Source: Acidobacteriota bacterium
GTDB lineage: Bacteria > Acidobacteriota > Terriglobia > Terriglobales > Acidobacteriaceae
Assembly (NCBI GenBank): GCA_021841795.1
Contig: JAKCDN010000041.1
Location: 1-12,439 of the forward strand
Reading direction: 5' to 3'
Length of the DNA: 12,439 nucleotides
The notes below the pieces were generated by a model. The model saw only the letters and a program-made list of their open reading frames with translations. It searched no databases and was not told the origin of the DNA. Of the stretch, positions 6,635 to 12,439 are shown piece by piece. The translations under genes were made by a program, and so were the position numbers. Within the stretch, counting starts at the first letter, position 1. Each line of letters begins with the position of its first letter.

Positions 6635-6638
6635 GGCC

Positions 6639-7373
6639 TCACCCTTCGGCGGCAGGCTTCAGTGCCTCGGTCCACTCCGACGCCGTATCCACCAGCACGT
6701 CCGGCGGATTCTCCACCAGCGTATGCGGGCCAAATCCGAACGTGCATCCCACTGACCACGCTCCGGCGTTGCGCGCCGTCTCCACATCCACCTTGCTGTC
6801 GCCGATCATCACCGTCTGCTCCGGCCGCGCTCCCGTCTCTTCCATCAGCGTGCGCAGTCCCAGCGGATCGGGCTTCTTCACCGCAAAGCTGTCGCCGCCA
6901 TAGATGTGCAGAAAGTAGTCGGCCAGCCCCAGCCCTTCGCAGATGCCCCGCGCCGGCCGTACCGGCTTGTTGGTCAGCACCGCCATCTTGCGCGCGGCGC
7001 CGCCGGGCGCATCGTGCAGCGTATGCAGAGCCTTCAGCGCGTCCAGCACCCCGTCGTACGCGTACGTAAAGTCCAGCTTATGCTCGCGATAATACTGCAG
7101 AAAGAACGCATAGGCCTTGTTGAACAGCTCTTCATCCACCTGCTCGATCTCGGTCCCTGTCGCCAGCGCCAGCGACCGGCGGATCAGCATGGGCGCGCCG
7201 TTGCCCACAAAACCGGCAATCCTCGGATCGGGCAGCGCCTCCAGTCCGTACTCCGTGAGCGATGCATTCACGCTGTTGCAAAGATCCTGCGCGGAGTCGA
7301 TCAGCGTGCCGTCCAGATCGAATACCAGCAACTTCAGTTGCGCCGCGGGGATGGGGCGATAGACGCGGATCAT
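6639..7373 (-). CDS. gph: Phosphoglycolate phosphatase, HAD superfamily
   Basis: A 244-residue HAD hydrolase of the Gph type, which dephosphorylates 2-phosphoglycolate to glycolate. Motif I is DLDGT at 19-23 (D19 nucleophile, D21 acid/base), motif II VLTN at 132-135, motif III lysine within KKPDP (166-170) and motif IV GDSKVD at 191-196. A helical C1-type cap lies between about 30 and 110. The frame is open upstream to 7445, but that 24-residue extension is Pro/Gly/Arg-rich and unrelated. ATG 7373 gives the expected N-terminus and has TACACT exactly 6 nt upstream, so I choose it; the mRNA would be leaderless. It heads an operon with the TIGR01777 gene and is divergent from gatB. Related HAD phosphatases cannot be fully excluded, but the phosphatase class is sure. 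Confidence 0.88.
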   Translation of the reverse strand: MIRVYRPIPAAQLKLLVFDLDGTLIDSAQDLCNSVNASLTEYGLEALPDPRIAGFVGNGAPMLIRRSLALATGTEIEQVDEELFNKAYAFFLQYYREHKLDFTYAYDGVLDALKALHTLHDAPGGAARKMAVLTNKPVRPARGICEGLGLADYFLHIYGGDSFAVKKPDPLGLRTLMEETGARPEQTVMIGDSKVDVETARNAGAWSVGCTFGFGPHTLVENPPDVLVDTASEWTEALKPAAEG

Positions 7374-7379
7374 ATCTCC

Positions 7380-7385
7380 AGTGTA
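7380..7385 (-). promoter_or_regulatory. -10 element TACACT for gph, leaderless arrangement
   Basis: On the minus strand TACACT (7385 to 7380) is followed by GGAGAT and then ATG 7373, so transcription should begin at or next to the start codon. The GGAG lies only 2 nt before the ATG, too close to act as a normal ribosome binding site. No good -35 is visible. Confidence 0.45.
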
Positions 7386-7466
7386 ACGGGCCGCCTCCGG
7401 CGCGCCGGAATCCGGTTCCGCTGTCGGTTCCCCGCGGCCCGCCATCCCGTCGCCCCGCCTGCGCGA

Positions 7467-7472
7467 TAAAAT
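7467..7472 (+). promoter_or_regulatory. -10 element TAAAAT for gatB, leaderless arrangement
   Basis: TAAAAT matches the -10 consensus at five of six positions and lies 6 nt before ATG 7479. No ribosome binding site is present. It lies in the 105-nt divergent gap with gph, where the other strand has the same arrangement. Confidence 0.55.
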
Positions 7473-7478
7473 TCATTC

Positions 7479-8954
7479 ATGCCTGTCGCGGCAATCTCGC
7501 CTGAAGTCATAACCCGATATGAGCCCGTCATCGGGCTTGAAGTGCACGTGCAGCTCCTCACGGAAACCAAGGTGTTCTGCAGTTGCGCCAACCGCTTCGG
7601 CGCCGAGCCCAACACCAACGTCTGCCCCGTCTGCCTCGGCCTGCCCGGCGCGCTGCCCGTCACCAACCGCAAGGCCGTGGAATTTGCCGCCATGGCCGCC
7701 CTCGCCCTCAACTGCCAGGTGCGGGAACGGTCGATCTTCGCGCGCAAAAACTACTTCTATCCCGATCTCCCCAAGGGCTACCAGATCTCGCAGTTCGACA
7801 AGCCGCTGGCCGAGAACGGATGGATCGATGTGCCCGCCGCCGGCGGCGCGATCAAACGCATCGGCATCACCCGCCTCCACATGGAAGAGGATGCCGGCAA
7901 AAGCCTGCATGAGGGCTTCTCCGACTCCGCCACGCGCTCCTATCTCGACCTCAACCGCTGCGGCACACCCCTGGCTGAGATCGTAAGCGAGCCCGACATC
8001 CGCACCCCCGACGAAGCCTTCGAATACCTCACCCGCCTCAAGGAAATCCTGCTCTACGCCGGCGTCTCCGACTGCAATATGGAGGAAGGCTCCCTGCGCT
8101 GCGATGCCAATGTAAGCATCCGTCCCAGGGGTCAAAAAAACTTCGGCTCCAAGGTCGAGGTAAAGAACGTCAACAGCTTCAAGTTCATCCGCGCCGCGCT
8201 CGAGTATGAAATCGAGCGCCAGATTGAAGTCGTCGAATCCGGCGGCCGCATCGTGCAGGAGACGCGCCTGTGGAATGCCAACGAAGGCCGCACCTACTCC
8301 ATGCGCTCCAAGGAGCAGGCCCACGACTATCGCTACTTCCCCGAGCCCGATCTGCCCCCGCTCGTGCTCTCGCCCGGCCTGATTGAGGAATTCAGGAAAA
8401 AACTGCCGGAGCTGCCCGAAGCCCGGCGCGCGCGCATGATCGCCCAGTACGACCTCTCCCTACAGGACGCTCACACCCTCACGGCCTCACGCCTGTTTGC
8501 CGATCGCTTCGAGGCCGCTGCTAAAACCGCCCGCAATCCCCGCCGCGTGGCCAACCTGCTGCTCAGCGAAGTGGGCGGCCGGTTGAAGGCCCTCGGCCTC
8601 GAACCCGAACAGTCGCCCGTCTCCATGGCCGGCATCGTGCAGGCCGCCGATCTCCTCGACCAGGACAAAATCAGCTCCCGGCAGTTGAAGCAGCTCCTCG
8701 ACGTCTGTTTTGAAAAAGGCGAAGACTTCGCCCTCGTCTACGAACGCGAAAAGCCCCAGCAGATTACCGACGCCGCCGCCATTGAAAAACTCGTCGATGA
8801 GGCCATCGCCGCCAATCCCAAACAGGTGGAGCAGTATCGCGCCGGCAAGAAAACCATGGCCGGATTCTTTGTCGGCCAGGTGATGCGCACCTCCAAAGGA
8901 CAGGCCAACCCCGCGCTGCTCAATGAGCTGGTAACGAAAAAATTGGAAGGATAA
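7479..8954 (+). CDS. gatB: Aspartyl/glutamyl-tRNA(Asn/Gln) amidotransferase subunit B
   Basis: A 491-residue GatB, full length for the family. It activates the carboxyl of Asp-tRNA(Asn) or Glu-tRNA(Gln) with ATP and receives ammonia from GatA in the GatCAB complex. Seen directly: YEPVIGLEVHVQL (14-26), zinc ligands C34, C36, C49 and C52, the signature LHMEEDAGKS (133-142), DLNRCGTPLAEIVSEPD (157-173) and a C-terminal YqeY-like tRNA-binding domain ending with GFFVGQVMRTSKGQANP. gatA and gatC are not adjacent, which is common outside Firmicutes. The ATG follows TAAAAT by 6 nt with no ribosome binding site. A GC-rich hairpin begins 2 nt after the stop. Codon use is like the neighbours. The call is secure. 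Confidence 0.98.
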   Translation: MPVAAISPEVITRYEPVIGLEVHVQLLTETKVFCSCANRFGAEPNTNVCPVCLGLPGALPVTNRKAVEFAAMAALALNCQVRERSIFARKNYFYPDLPKGYQISQFDKPLAENGWIDVPAAGGAIKRIGITRLHMEEDAGKSLHEGFSDSATRSYLDLNRCGTPLAEIVSEPDIRTPDEAFEYLTRLKEILLYAGVSDCNMEEGSLRCDANVSIRPRGQKNFGSKVEVKNVNSFKFIRAALEYEIERQIEVVESGGRIVQETRLWNANEGRTYSMRSKEQAHDYRYFPEPDLPPLVLSPGLIEEFRKKLPELPEARRARMIAQYDLSLQDAHTLTASRLFADRFEAAAKTARNPRRVANLLLSEVGGRLKALGLEPEQSPVSMAGIVQAADLLDQDKISSRQLKQLLDVCFEKGEDFALVYEREKPQQITDAAAIEKLVDEAIAANPKQVEQYRAGKKTMAGFFVGQVMRTSKGQANPALLNELVTKKLEG

Positions 8955-8955
8955 A

Positions 8956-8976
8956 CCCACCCGCGCCGCGGGTGGG
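8956..8976 (+). terminator. GC-rich hairpin directly after gatB (no T-tract)
   Basis: CCCACCCGC (8956-8964) pairs perfectly with GCGGGTGGG (8968-8976) across a 3-nt GCC loop, starting one base after the TAA. There is no run of T after it (ATGACACG), so it may protect or stall the 3' end rather than terminate by itself. The gap to 9129 holds nothing else that I recognise. Confidence 0.55.
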
Positions 8977-9129
8977 ATGACACGTTGCGATCGCCGCCGC
9001 CGCAGGCCTCGTTTCGCGGCCGCAGATTCGCCATCGAGCGCATGAACGCGGCCAGGCGGCCTGCCCCGCACCGCCCGCGCCTCGCGCATCCATAAGCTTC
9101 AGATTTCCGCCGCTCCGGCTCCGCGAAAC

Positions 9130-9501
9130 TTACTTGATCCGCAGATCCGAGACAAAATCCTTGCGGTCATCCCATGAGCTGACCGTCTTGACCGCGCTCT
9201 TCTTCCCGTCCTTCTCCGCCCACAGATCGAAATCTACGCTCATGTCCACCTGGGCAAAATGGAAATGGCCCAGCGTCGTGGAGCTATAGCTGCGGATCGA
9301 CTTGGTCTTCATGTTCTTGAGGAACACCGTCGCGCCGACAATCGGATTCGAACTCGCATCGAGCACTGCTCCCGACACCGTGCGCTCGCCGATGTTCTGG
9401 CCCCACGCGGCTCGCGTCAGATCCGCGCGCTGTCCCAGCGGAACCGCGCCCAGAGTCGCAAGTGCAAATGCCATAGCGGCCAGCGTTCTTGCCTGGCGCA
9501 T
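9130..9501 (-). CDS. Secreted protein with carboxypeptidase-regulatory-like domain
   Basis: A 123-residue exported protein. A signal peptide spans about 1-35 (basic start MRQAR, hydrophobic core LAAMAFALATLGAVPL). From about 40 there is a CarboxypepD_reg-like seven-strand domain: RTVSGAVLDASSNPIVGATV (40-59), the typical G-x-V-x-D-x-x-x-x-P-x-x-G-A-x-V, then TTLGHFHFAQVD (75-86). These domains are common in Acidobacteriota exported proteins; here the domain stands alone, with no TonB-dependent receptor or peptidase attached. The frame is open back to 9531, but ATG 9501 follows GAGGA at a 5-nt spacing and starts the signal peptide, so I use it. The ribosome binding site lies inside the last codons of the LysW-like gene and only one base separates its stop from this ATG, so the two are coupled. 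Confidence 0.85.
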   Translation of the reverse strand: MRQARTLAAMAFALATLGAVPLGQRADLTRAAWGQNIGERTVSGAVLDASSNPIVGATVFLKNMKTKSIRSYSSTTLGHFHFAQVDMSVDFDLWAEKDGKKSAVKTVSSWDDRKDFVSDLRIK

Positions 9502-9502
9502 C

Positions 9503-9694
9503 TTATTCCTCCTCGTCTTCTTCGTACGCATCGTCCTCTTCGTCGAAGTCTTCGTCCACGCGTGCCAGTTCCAGCGGTTCCACGCCTACGATCTCGTATT
9601 CGGTTCCACACTCTTCGCAGGAAACCACATCGCCTTCTTCCACTTCGTCGACTTCAATGTCCAGTTCGTTTTCGCATTCAGGGCAGCTGGGCAT
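9503..9694 (-). CDS. LysW-like acidic zinc-ribbon protein
   Basis: A 63-residue protein with a four-Cys zinc ribbon: CxxC at C4/C7 and CxxC at C26/C29, separated by an acidic hairpin (VDEVEEGDVVSCEECG). The layout resembles LysW, the amino-group carrier of lysine/arginine biosynthesis through alpha-aminoadipate, which carries its substrate on a C-terminal Glu in an EDWGE motif. Here the tail (47-63) has 14 acidic residues out of 17 and ends EEE, without Trp or Gly. Whether it acts as a carrier is therefore open; other small zinc-ribbon proteins share this shape. ATG 9694 follows GGAGG at a 5-nt spacing. An in-frame ATG at 9760 would add 22 residues but has mixed codon third positions. Its stop is 1 nt from the downstream gene. 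Confidence 0.8.
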   Translation of the reverse strand: MPSCPECENELDIEVDEVEEGDVVSCEECGTEYEIVGVEPLELARVDEDFDEEDDAYEEDEEE

Positions 9695-9765
9695 AGCAGC
9701 CTCCTCACTTTCCCAAAAAACCGATTCGTATTGCGGGATGACGCTGTTTTCGACAGCCATCGCTA

Positions 9766-9794
9766 GTTTTAGTGAGAACCCGGCCTCAGGTCAA
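9766..9794 (-). promoter_or_regulatory. Promoter of the LysW-like operon
   Basis: On the minus strand TTGACC (9794 to 9789, five of six to consensus) and TAAAAC (9771 to 9766) are 17 nt apart, the best sigma70-type match in the window. The predicted start near 9759 gives a leader of about 65 nt to ATG 9694. The upstream ATG at 9760 would sit right at the transcription start. Confidence 0.6.
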
Positions 9795-9800
9795 GAGGCC
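9782..9800. promoter_or_regulatory. Inverted repeat flanking the -35 of the LysW-like operon
   Basis: GGCCTC (9782-9787) and GAGGCC (9795-9800) are perfect arms around a 7-nt centre AGGTCAA that contains the -35 hexamer (9789-9794). A bound dimer here would cover the -35. The GC-rich background makes 6-nt arms only modestly significant. Confidence 0.35.
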
Positions 9801-10069
9801 TCCGCGCGCGCCGCCCCGGACATCTCTTCACCGCACGCTCGCGCGCTGAGAGCCGCGTGCTTCTCTCATTCCTAACAGACGCAGCTACGCAAAGATGGTT
9901 TCACCCGTTGTCGCGCGGCTGCCCGATCCGCCCCCGCGCCGTCGGCCGCCTTCACCCGCCGCCCGTGCACGGTGTCTTCCGCGCCCGTCCATCTCATCCC
10001 CTTCGCGTGCTCGCGCATCGCGCCTCCGCGCTCCTGGCCTCGGGCCTTCAAGTCTCTGCTGCCGGTGCG
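9801..10069. other. Gap without a recognisable gene
   Basis: The space between the LysW-like promoter and the rhomboid-like promoter has open frames on both strands, but they are Pro/Arg/Ala-rich with no domain, signal peptide or ribosome binding site, and look like chance frames of GC-rich DNA. No tRNA cloverleaf, 6S or SRP RNA pattern was seen. A 6-nt arm pair GCACGC/GCGTGC near 9833-9860 is too weak to call. Confidence 0.5.
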
Positions 10070-10070
10070 T

Positions 10071-10098
10071 TTGTAGAAGAAATGCCGTAGCGTATAAC
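10071..10098 (+). promoter_or_regulatory. Promoter of the rhomboid-like gene
   Basis: TTGTAG (10071-10076) and TATAAC (10093-10098) are 16 nt apart. ATG 10111 lies 12 nt beyond the -10, so the leader would be only about 5 nt and has no room for a ribosome binding site. Confidence 0.5.
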
Positions 10099-10110
10099 CT
10101 GAGAACTGCG

Positions 10111-10935
10111 ATGCCGAGACTTGGCTCCAGCCCCTTCGCTTTTCCCGATTTTCGCGGCGCCACGCGAAGACTGATCCTCGTCAACCTCGCCGCCTATTTC
10201 CTGCTCCTCCTCGTCGGCTTTGCCGCGCCCCTGCTGGCAGCCCGCATGGGGTTCCTGCTCGCCTTCGATCCCGTCCCTTTCGTTCATGGCGCGTTCTGGC
10301 AGCCGCTCACCTACAGCTTTGTCCACTTCGGCCTTCTCAGCACGCTCTTTGAGCTGCTTTCTCTGTGGTTCCTCGCCGGGTTCCTCGAGAGCTACCACAA
10401 CGCCAACTGGATCGTCAGCCTCTACGCCGTCTCTGTGCTCGGAACCGCCGTCGCCGCGCTGGCGCTCTATGTCTGCTGCTCCACGCTCGCGCCCTCGCTG
10501 CTGGCTCACGCGCAACCGCTCTACGGCTGCTTTGGCGGACTCTTCGGCCTGCTTGCCGCAATCGGCCTGCTCTACGGCGACACCCAGTTCACGCTCTTTC
10601 CCCTGCCCATCGGCATCAAGGCGCGCTACCTCGCCGTCATCTACGCCCTCGTCTCCATTGCTCTCTTCTTCGGCGACCAGCGCATGTACGCCTTTGCCCA
10701 GCTCGGCGGCGCGCTCGCCGGCATCCTCTTCCTCCGCCTGGCGCCGCGCCGGGGATTCCCCTTCCTCTTCAGCGAGAGCTGGTATGGAATGCGCAACCGC
10801 TACTACCGCTGGAAACGCCGCCGCGTGGCGCGCAAGTTCGAGGTCTACATGAAGCAGCACGGCCGCACCGTAAGGTTCGACGGCCAGGGCCGCCTCATCG
10901 ACGAAGACCCCGACGACAAGACCCGCTGGAACTGA
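10111..10935 (+). CDS. Catalytically inactive rhomboid-fold membrane protein (pseudo-rhomboid)
   Basis: A 274-residue multi-pass protein with the rhomboid layout: helices at about 19-43, 64-92, 100-124, 138-155, 168-187 and 192-210, then a strongly basic cytoplasmic segment (YRWKRRRVARKFEVYMK, 232-248) and an acidic end. Landmarks WQPLTYSFVHFG (63-74), YGCFGGLFGLLAA (138-150) and AQLGGALAG (196-204) match the TM2, TM4 and TM6 signatures of rhomboid proteases. By alignment to GlpG, the serine of GxSG is F141, the TM6 histidine is Q197, and the helpers H150 and N154 are S77 and E81; only H72 (GlpG H145) stays. It therefore cannot use the rhomboid mechanism. The open frame extends to 9895, but ATG 10111 sits just after a good -10. 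A binding or chaperone role like other pseudo-rhomboids is inferred. Confidence 0.85.
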   Translation: MPRLGSSPFAFPDFRGATRRLILVNLAAYFLLLLVGFAAPLLAARMGFLLAFDPVPFVHGAFWQPLTYSFVHFGLLSTLFELLSLWFLAGFLESYHNANWIVSLYAVSVLGTAVAALALYVCCSTLAPSLLAHAQPLYGCFGGLFGLLAAIGLLYGDTQFTLFPLPIGIKARYLAVIYALVSIALFFGDQRMYAFAQLGGALAGILFLRLAPRRGFPFLFSESWYGMRNRYYRWKRRRVARKFEVYMKQHGRTVRFDGQGRLIDEDPDDKTRWN

Positions 10936-10978
10936 GACTGGCGCCAACAGGCATCAGGTAGAAGCATCGCCGGCGCGA

Positions 10979-10984
10979 TAGAAT
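10979..10984 (+). promoter_or_regulatory. -10 element TAGAAT for fabD, near-leaderless
   Basis: TAGAAT (five of six to consensus) ends 9 nt before ATG 10994, so the predicted leader is about 3 nt. Only a GGA precedes the ATG. It lies in the 58-nt gap after the rhomboid-like gene. Confidence 0.5.
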
Positions 10985-10993
10985 TTCACTGGA

Positions 10994-11953
<960 letters not shown>

Positions 11954-11998
11954 GTCCCGGCAGCCGTTTTTCGATTGCGTGCCAGGTCGCCGCCCTTC

Positions 11999-12027
11999 AG
12001 GCCGCGCCGGCTGGTGTGCTGCGGCCT
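11999..12027. other. Inverted repeat between convergent genes
   Basis: AGGCCGC (11999-12005) and GCGGCCT (12021-12027) are perfect 7-nt arms with a 15-nt loop, in the gap between convergent fabD and the TonB-like gene. No T-tract on either strand, so a terminator role is only a possibility. A short CGGCAGCCG followed by TTTTT (11958-11971 area) is a weaker candidate for fabD. Confidence 0.3.
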
Positions 12028-12081
12028 CGGGATACGGCTACACAGGAATGGCGATACGCCCCGTGCTCCGGCCGCCCCTCG

Positions 12082-12439
12082 TCACTCGTTCGGCGCGGCT
12101 CCAAAATATGTCAGCCGGACCAAAGCCCGCACGCTGATTGCCCTTCCTCTGCGCCGTGCCGGACTGTATTTGGACGCCAGCAGTCCATCGGCGGCCGGCC
12201 CCATCATTGCGGGCTCGGTGCAGTGCACGTCGCTCGGATCGGATGCCACGCCCTTCTTGTCAATCGTCAGAACCGCAACGCATCGCACCTCGCGCTTCAA
12301 TCCCGAGGCCGCGGCCGTGAATGCCTTCTCGGGAAACCTGGTCAGCTTCGGCAGCTGCATCTTGTCGATCAGCGGAACCACGCCCTGCGCCGGCTGCATC
12401 GCGGAGTACCCTGCCGGAAGGGCGTCTATCTCGTAGCGA
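12082..12439 (-). CDS. TonB C-terminal-like protein, 3' part (5' end outside window)
   Basis: The minus-strand frame is open from the right edge to TGA 12082 and gives 118 residues with the N-terminus missing. An ATG at 12399 exists, but the reading continues sensibly upstream of it (RYEIDALPAGYSA) with no stop, so I treat the gene as partial. Residues about 48-112 fit the TonB C-terminal pattern: KREVRCVAVLTIDKKGVASD (48-67), then a helix PAADGLLASKYSPARRRGRA (81-100) with the Y/F-x-PA motif, and a final strand VRLTYF. Such domains bind the TonB box of outer-membrane receptors or occur in periplasmic proteins. C53 and C73 might form a disulfide in the periplasm. The upstream domain, which would decide between a true TonB and another periplasmic protein, is not visible. 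Confidence 0.7.
   Translation of the reverse strand, partial: RYEIDALPAGYSAMQPAQGVVPLIDKMQLPKLTRFPEKAFTAAASGLKREVRCVAVLTIDKKGVASDPSDVHCTEPAMMGPAADGLLASKYSPARRRGRAISVRALVRLTYFGAAPNE

Noticed and set aside
7374..7445. N-terminal extension of gph
   Set aside because: 24 unrelated residues ahead of a normal Gph N-terminus, and the -10 element TACACT lies within it.
7473..8324. 283-codon minus-strand open frame opposite gatB
   Set aside because: Mirror of gatB codon bias; gatB is unambiguous.
9801..10069. Possible structured RNA in the largest gap
   Set aside because: No cloverleaf, SRP or 6S pattern and no convincing stems beyond 6 nt; I could not support an RNA gene.
9895..10110. N-terminal extension of the rhomboid-like protein
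   Set aside because: Arg/Pro/Ser-rich with no membrane segment, and a promoter-like TTGTAG/TATAAC lies inside it just before ATG 10111.

Overview
The window is GC-rich DNA with strongly GC-biased third codon positions. It looks like a chromosomal segment of an Acidobacteriota bacterium, probably in or near Acidobacteriaceae. This rests on family content (a DUF5107 protein, a small DUF1648 membrane protein, a LysW-like zinc ribbon, an inactive rhomboid with a basic C-terminal tail) and base composition, not on a database match. I see no tRNA, rRNA, CRISPR array, insertion sequence, integrase or phage structural gene. It is a chromosomal core-plus-lineage-specific neighbourhood and not an obvious island.

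Layout. The left edge holds the first 337 residues of a DUF5107 protein on the minus strand, running off the window. A DnaC/DnaI-like AAA+ ATPase is divergent from it (1195-1953, +). Next on the plus strand come a DUF1648-type membrane protein (2080-2613), a membrane-anchored beta-rich protein (2674-3195), a secreted OmpA-like coiled-coil protein (3451-4344) ending in a clear intrinsic terminator (4448-4476), a membrane-tethered rhodanese (4611-4976) and a secreted protein of unknown function (5066-5533). On the minus strand, gph (phosphoglycolate phosphatase, 6639-7373) and a TIGR01777 epimerase-like gene (5642-6634) form a two-gene operon with a 4-nt gap. It is divergent from gatB (7479-8954, +). 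Further right on the minus strand, a LysW-like acidic zinc ribbon (9503-9694) is coupled by a 1-nt gap to a secreted carboxypeptidase-regulatory-like protein (9130-9501). Then come a catalytically dead rhomboid (10111-10935, +), fabD (10994-11953, +) and, at the right edge, the C-terminal part of a TonB-like protein (12082-12439, -).

How the genes work together. Most are single-gene units. The real couplings are gph with the TIGR01777 gene, and the LysW-like gene with the secreted regulatory-like protein. gatB (Gln-tRNA/Asn-tRNA amidotransferase), fabD (fatty acid synthesis) and gph (2-phosphoglycolate salvage) are housekeeping. Several of the others act in the envelope.

The observations most worth following are: a rhomboid fold that has lost all its catalytic residues; a recurring arrangement in which a -10 hexamer lies only 6-9 nt before the start codon, implying leaderless mRNAs for gph, gatB, fabD and the gene at 2674; a LysW-like protein with an acidic tail in place of the usual LysW end; an OmpA-like domain lacking both expected peptidoglycan-contact residues; and several operator-like palindromes in the intergenic gaps. 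I did not find a convincing new multi-gene system.
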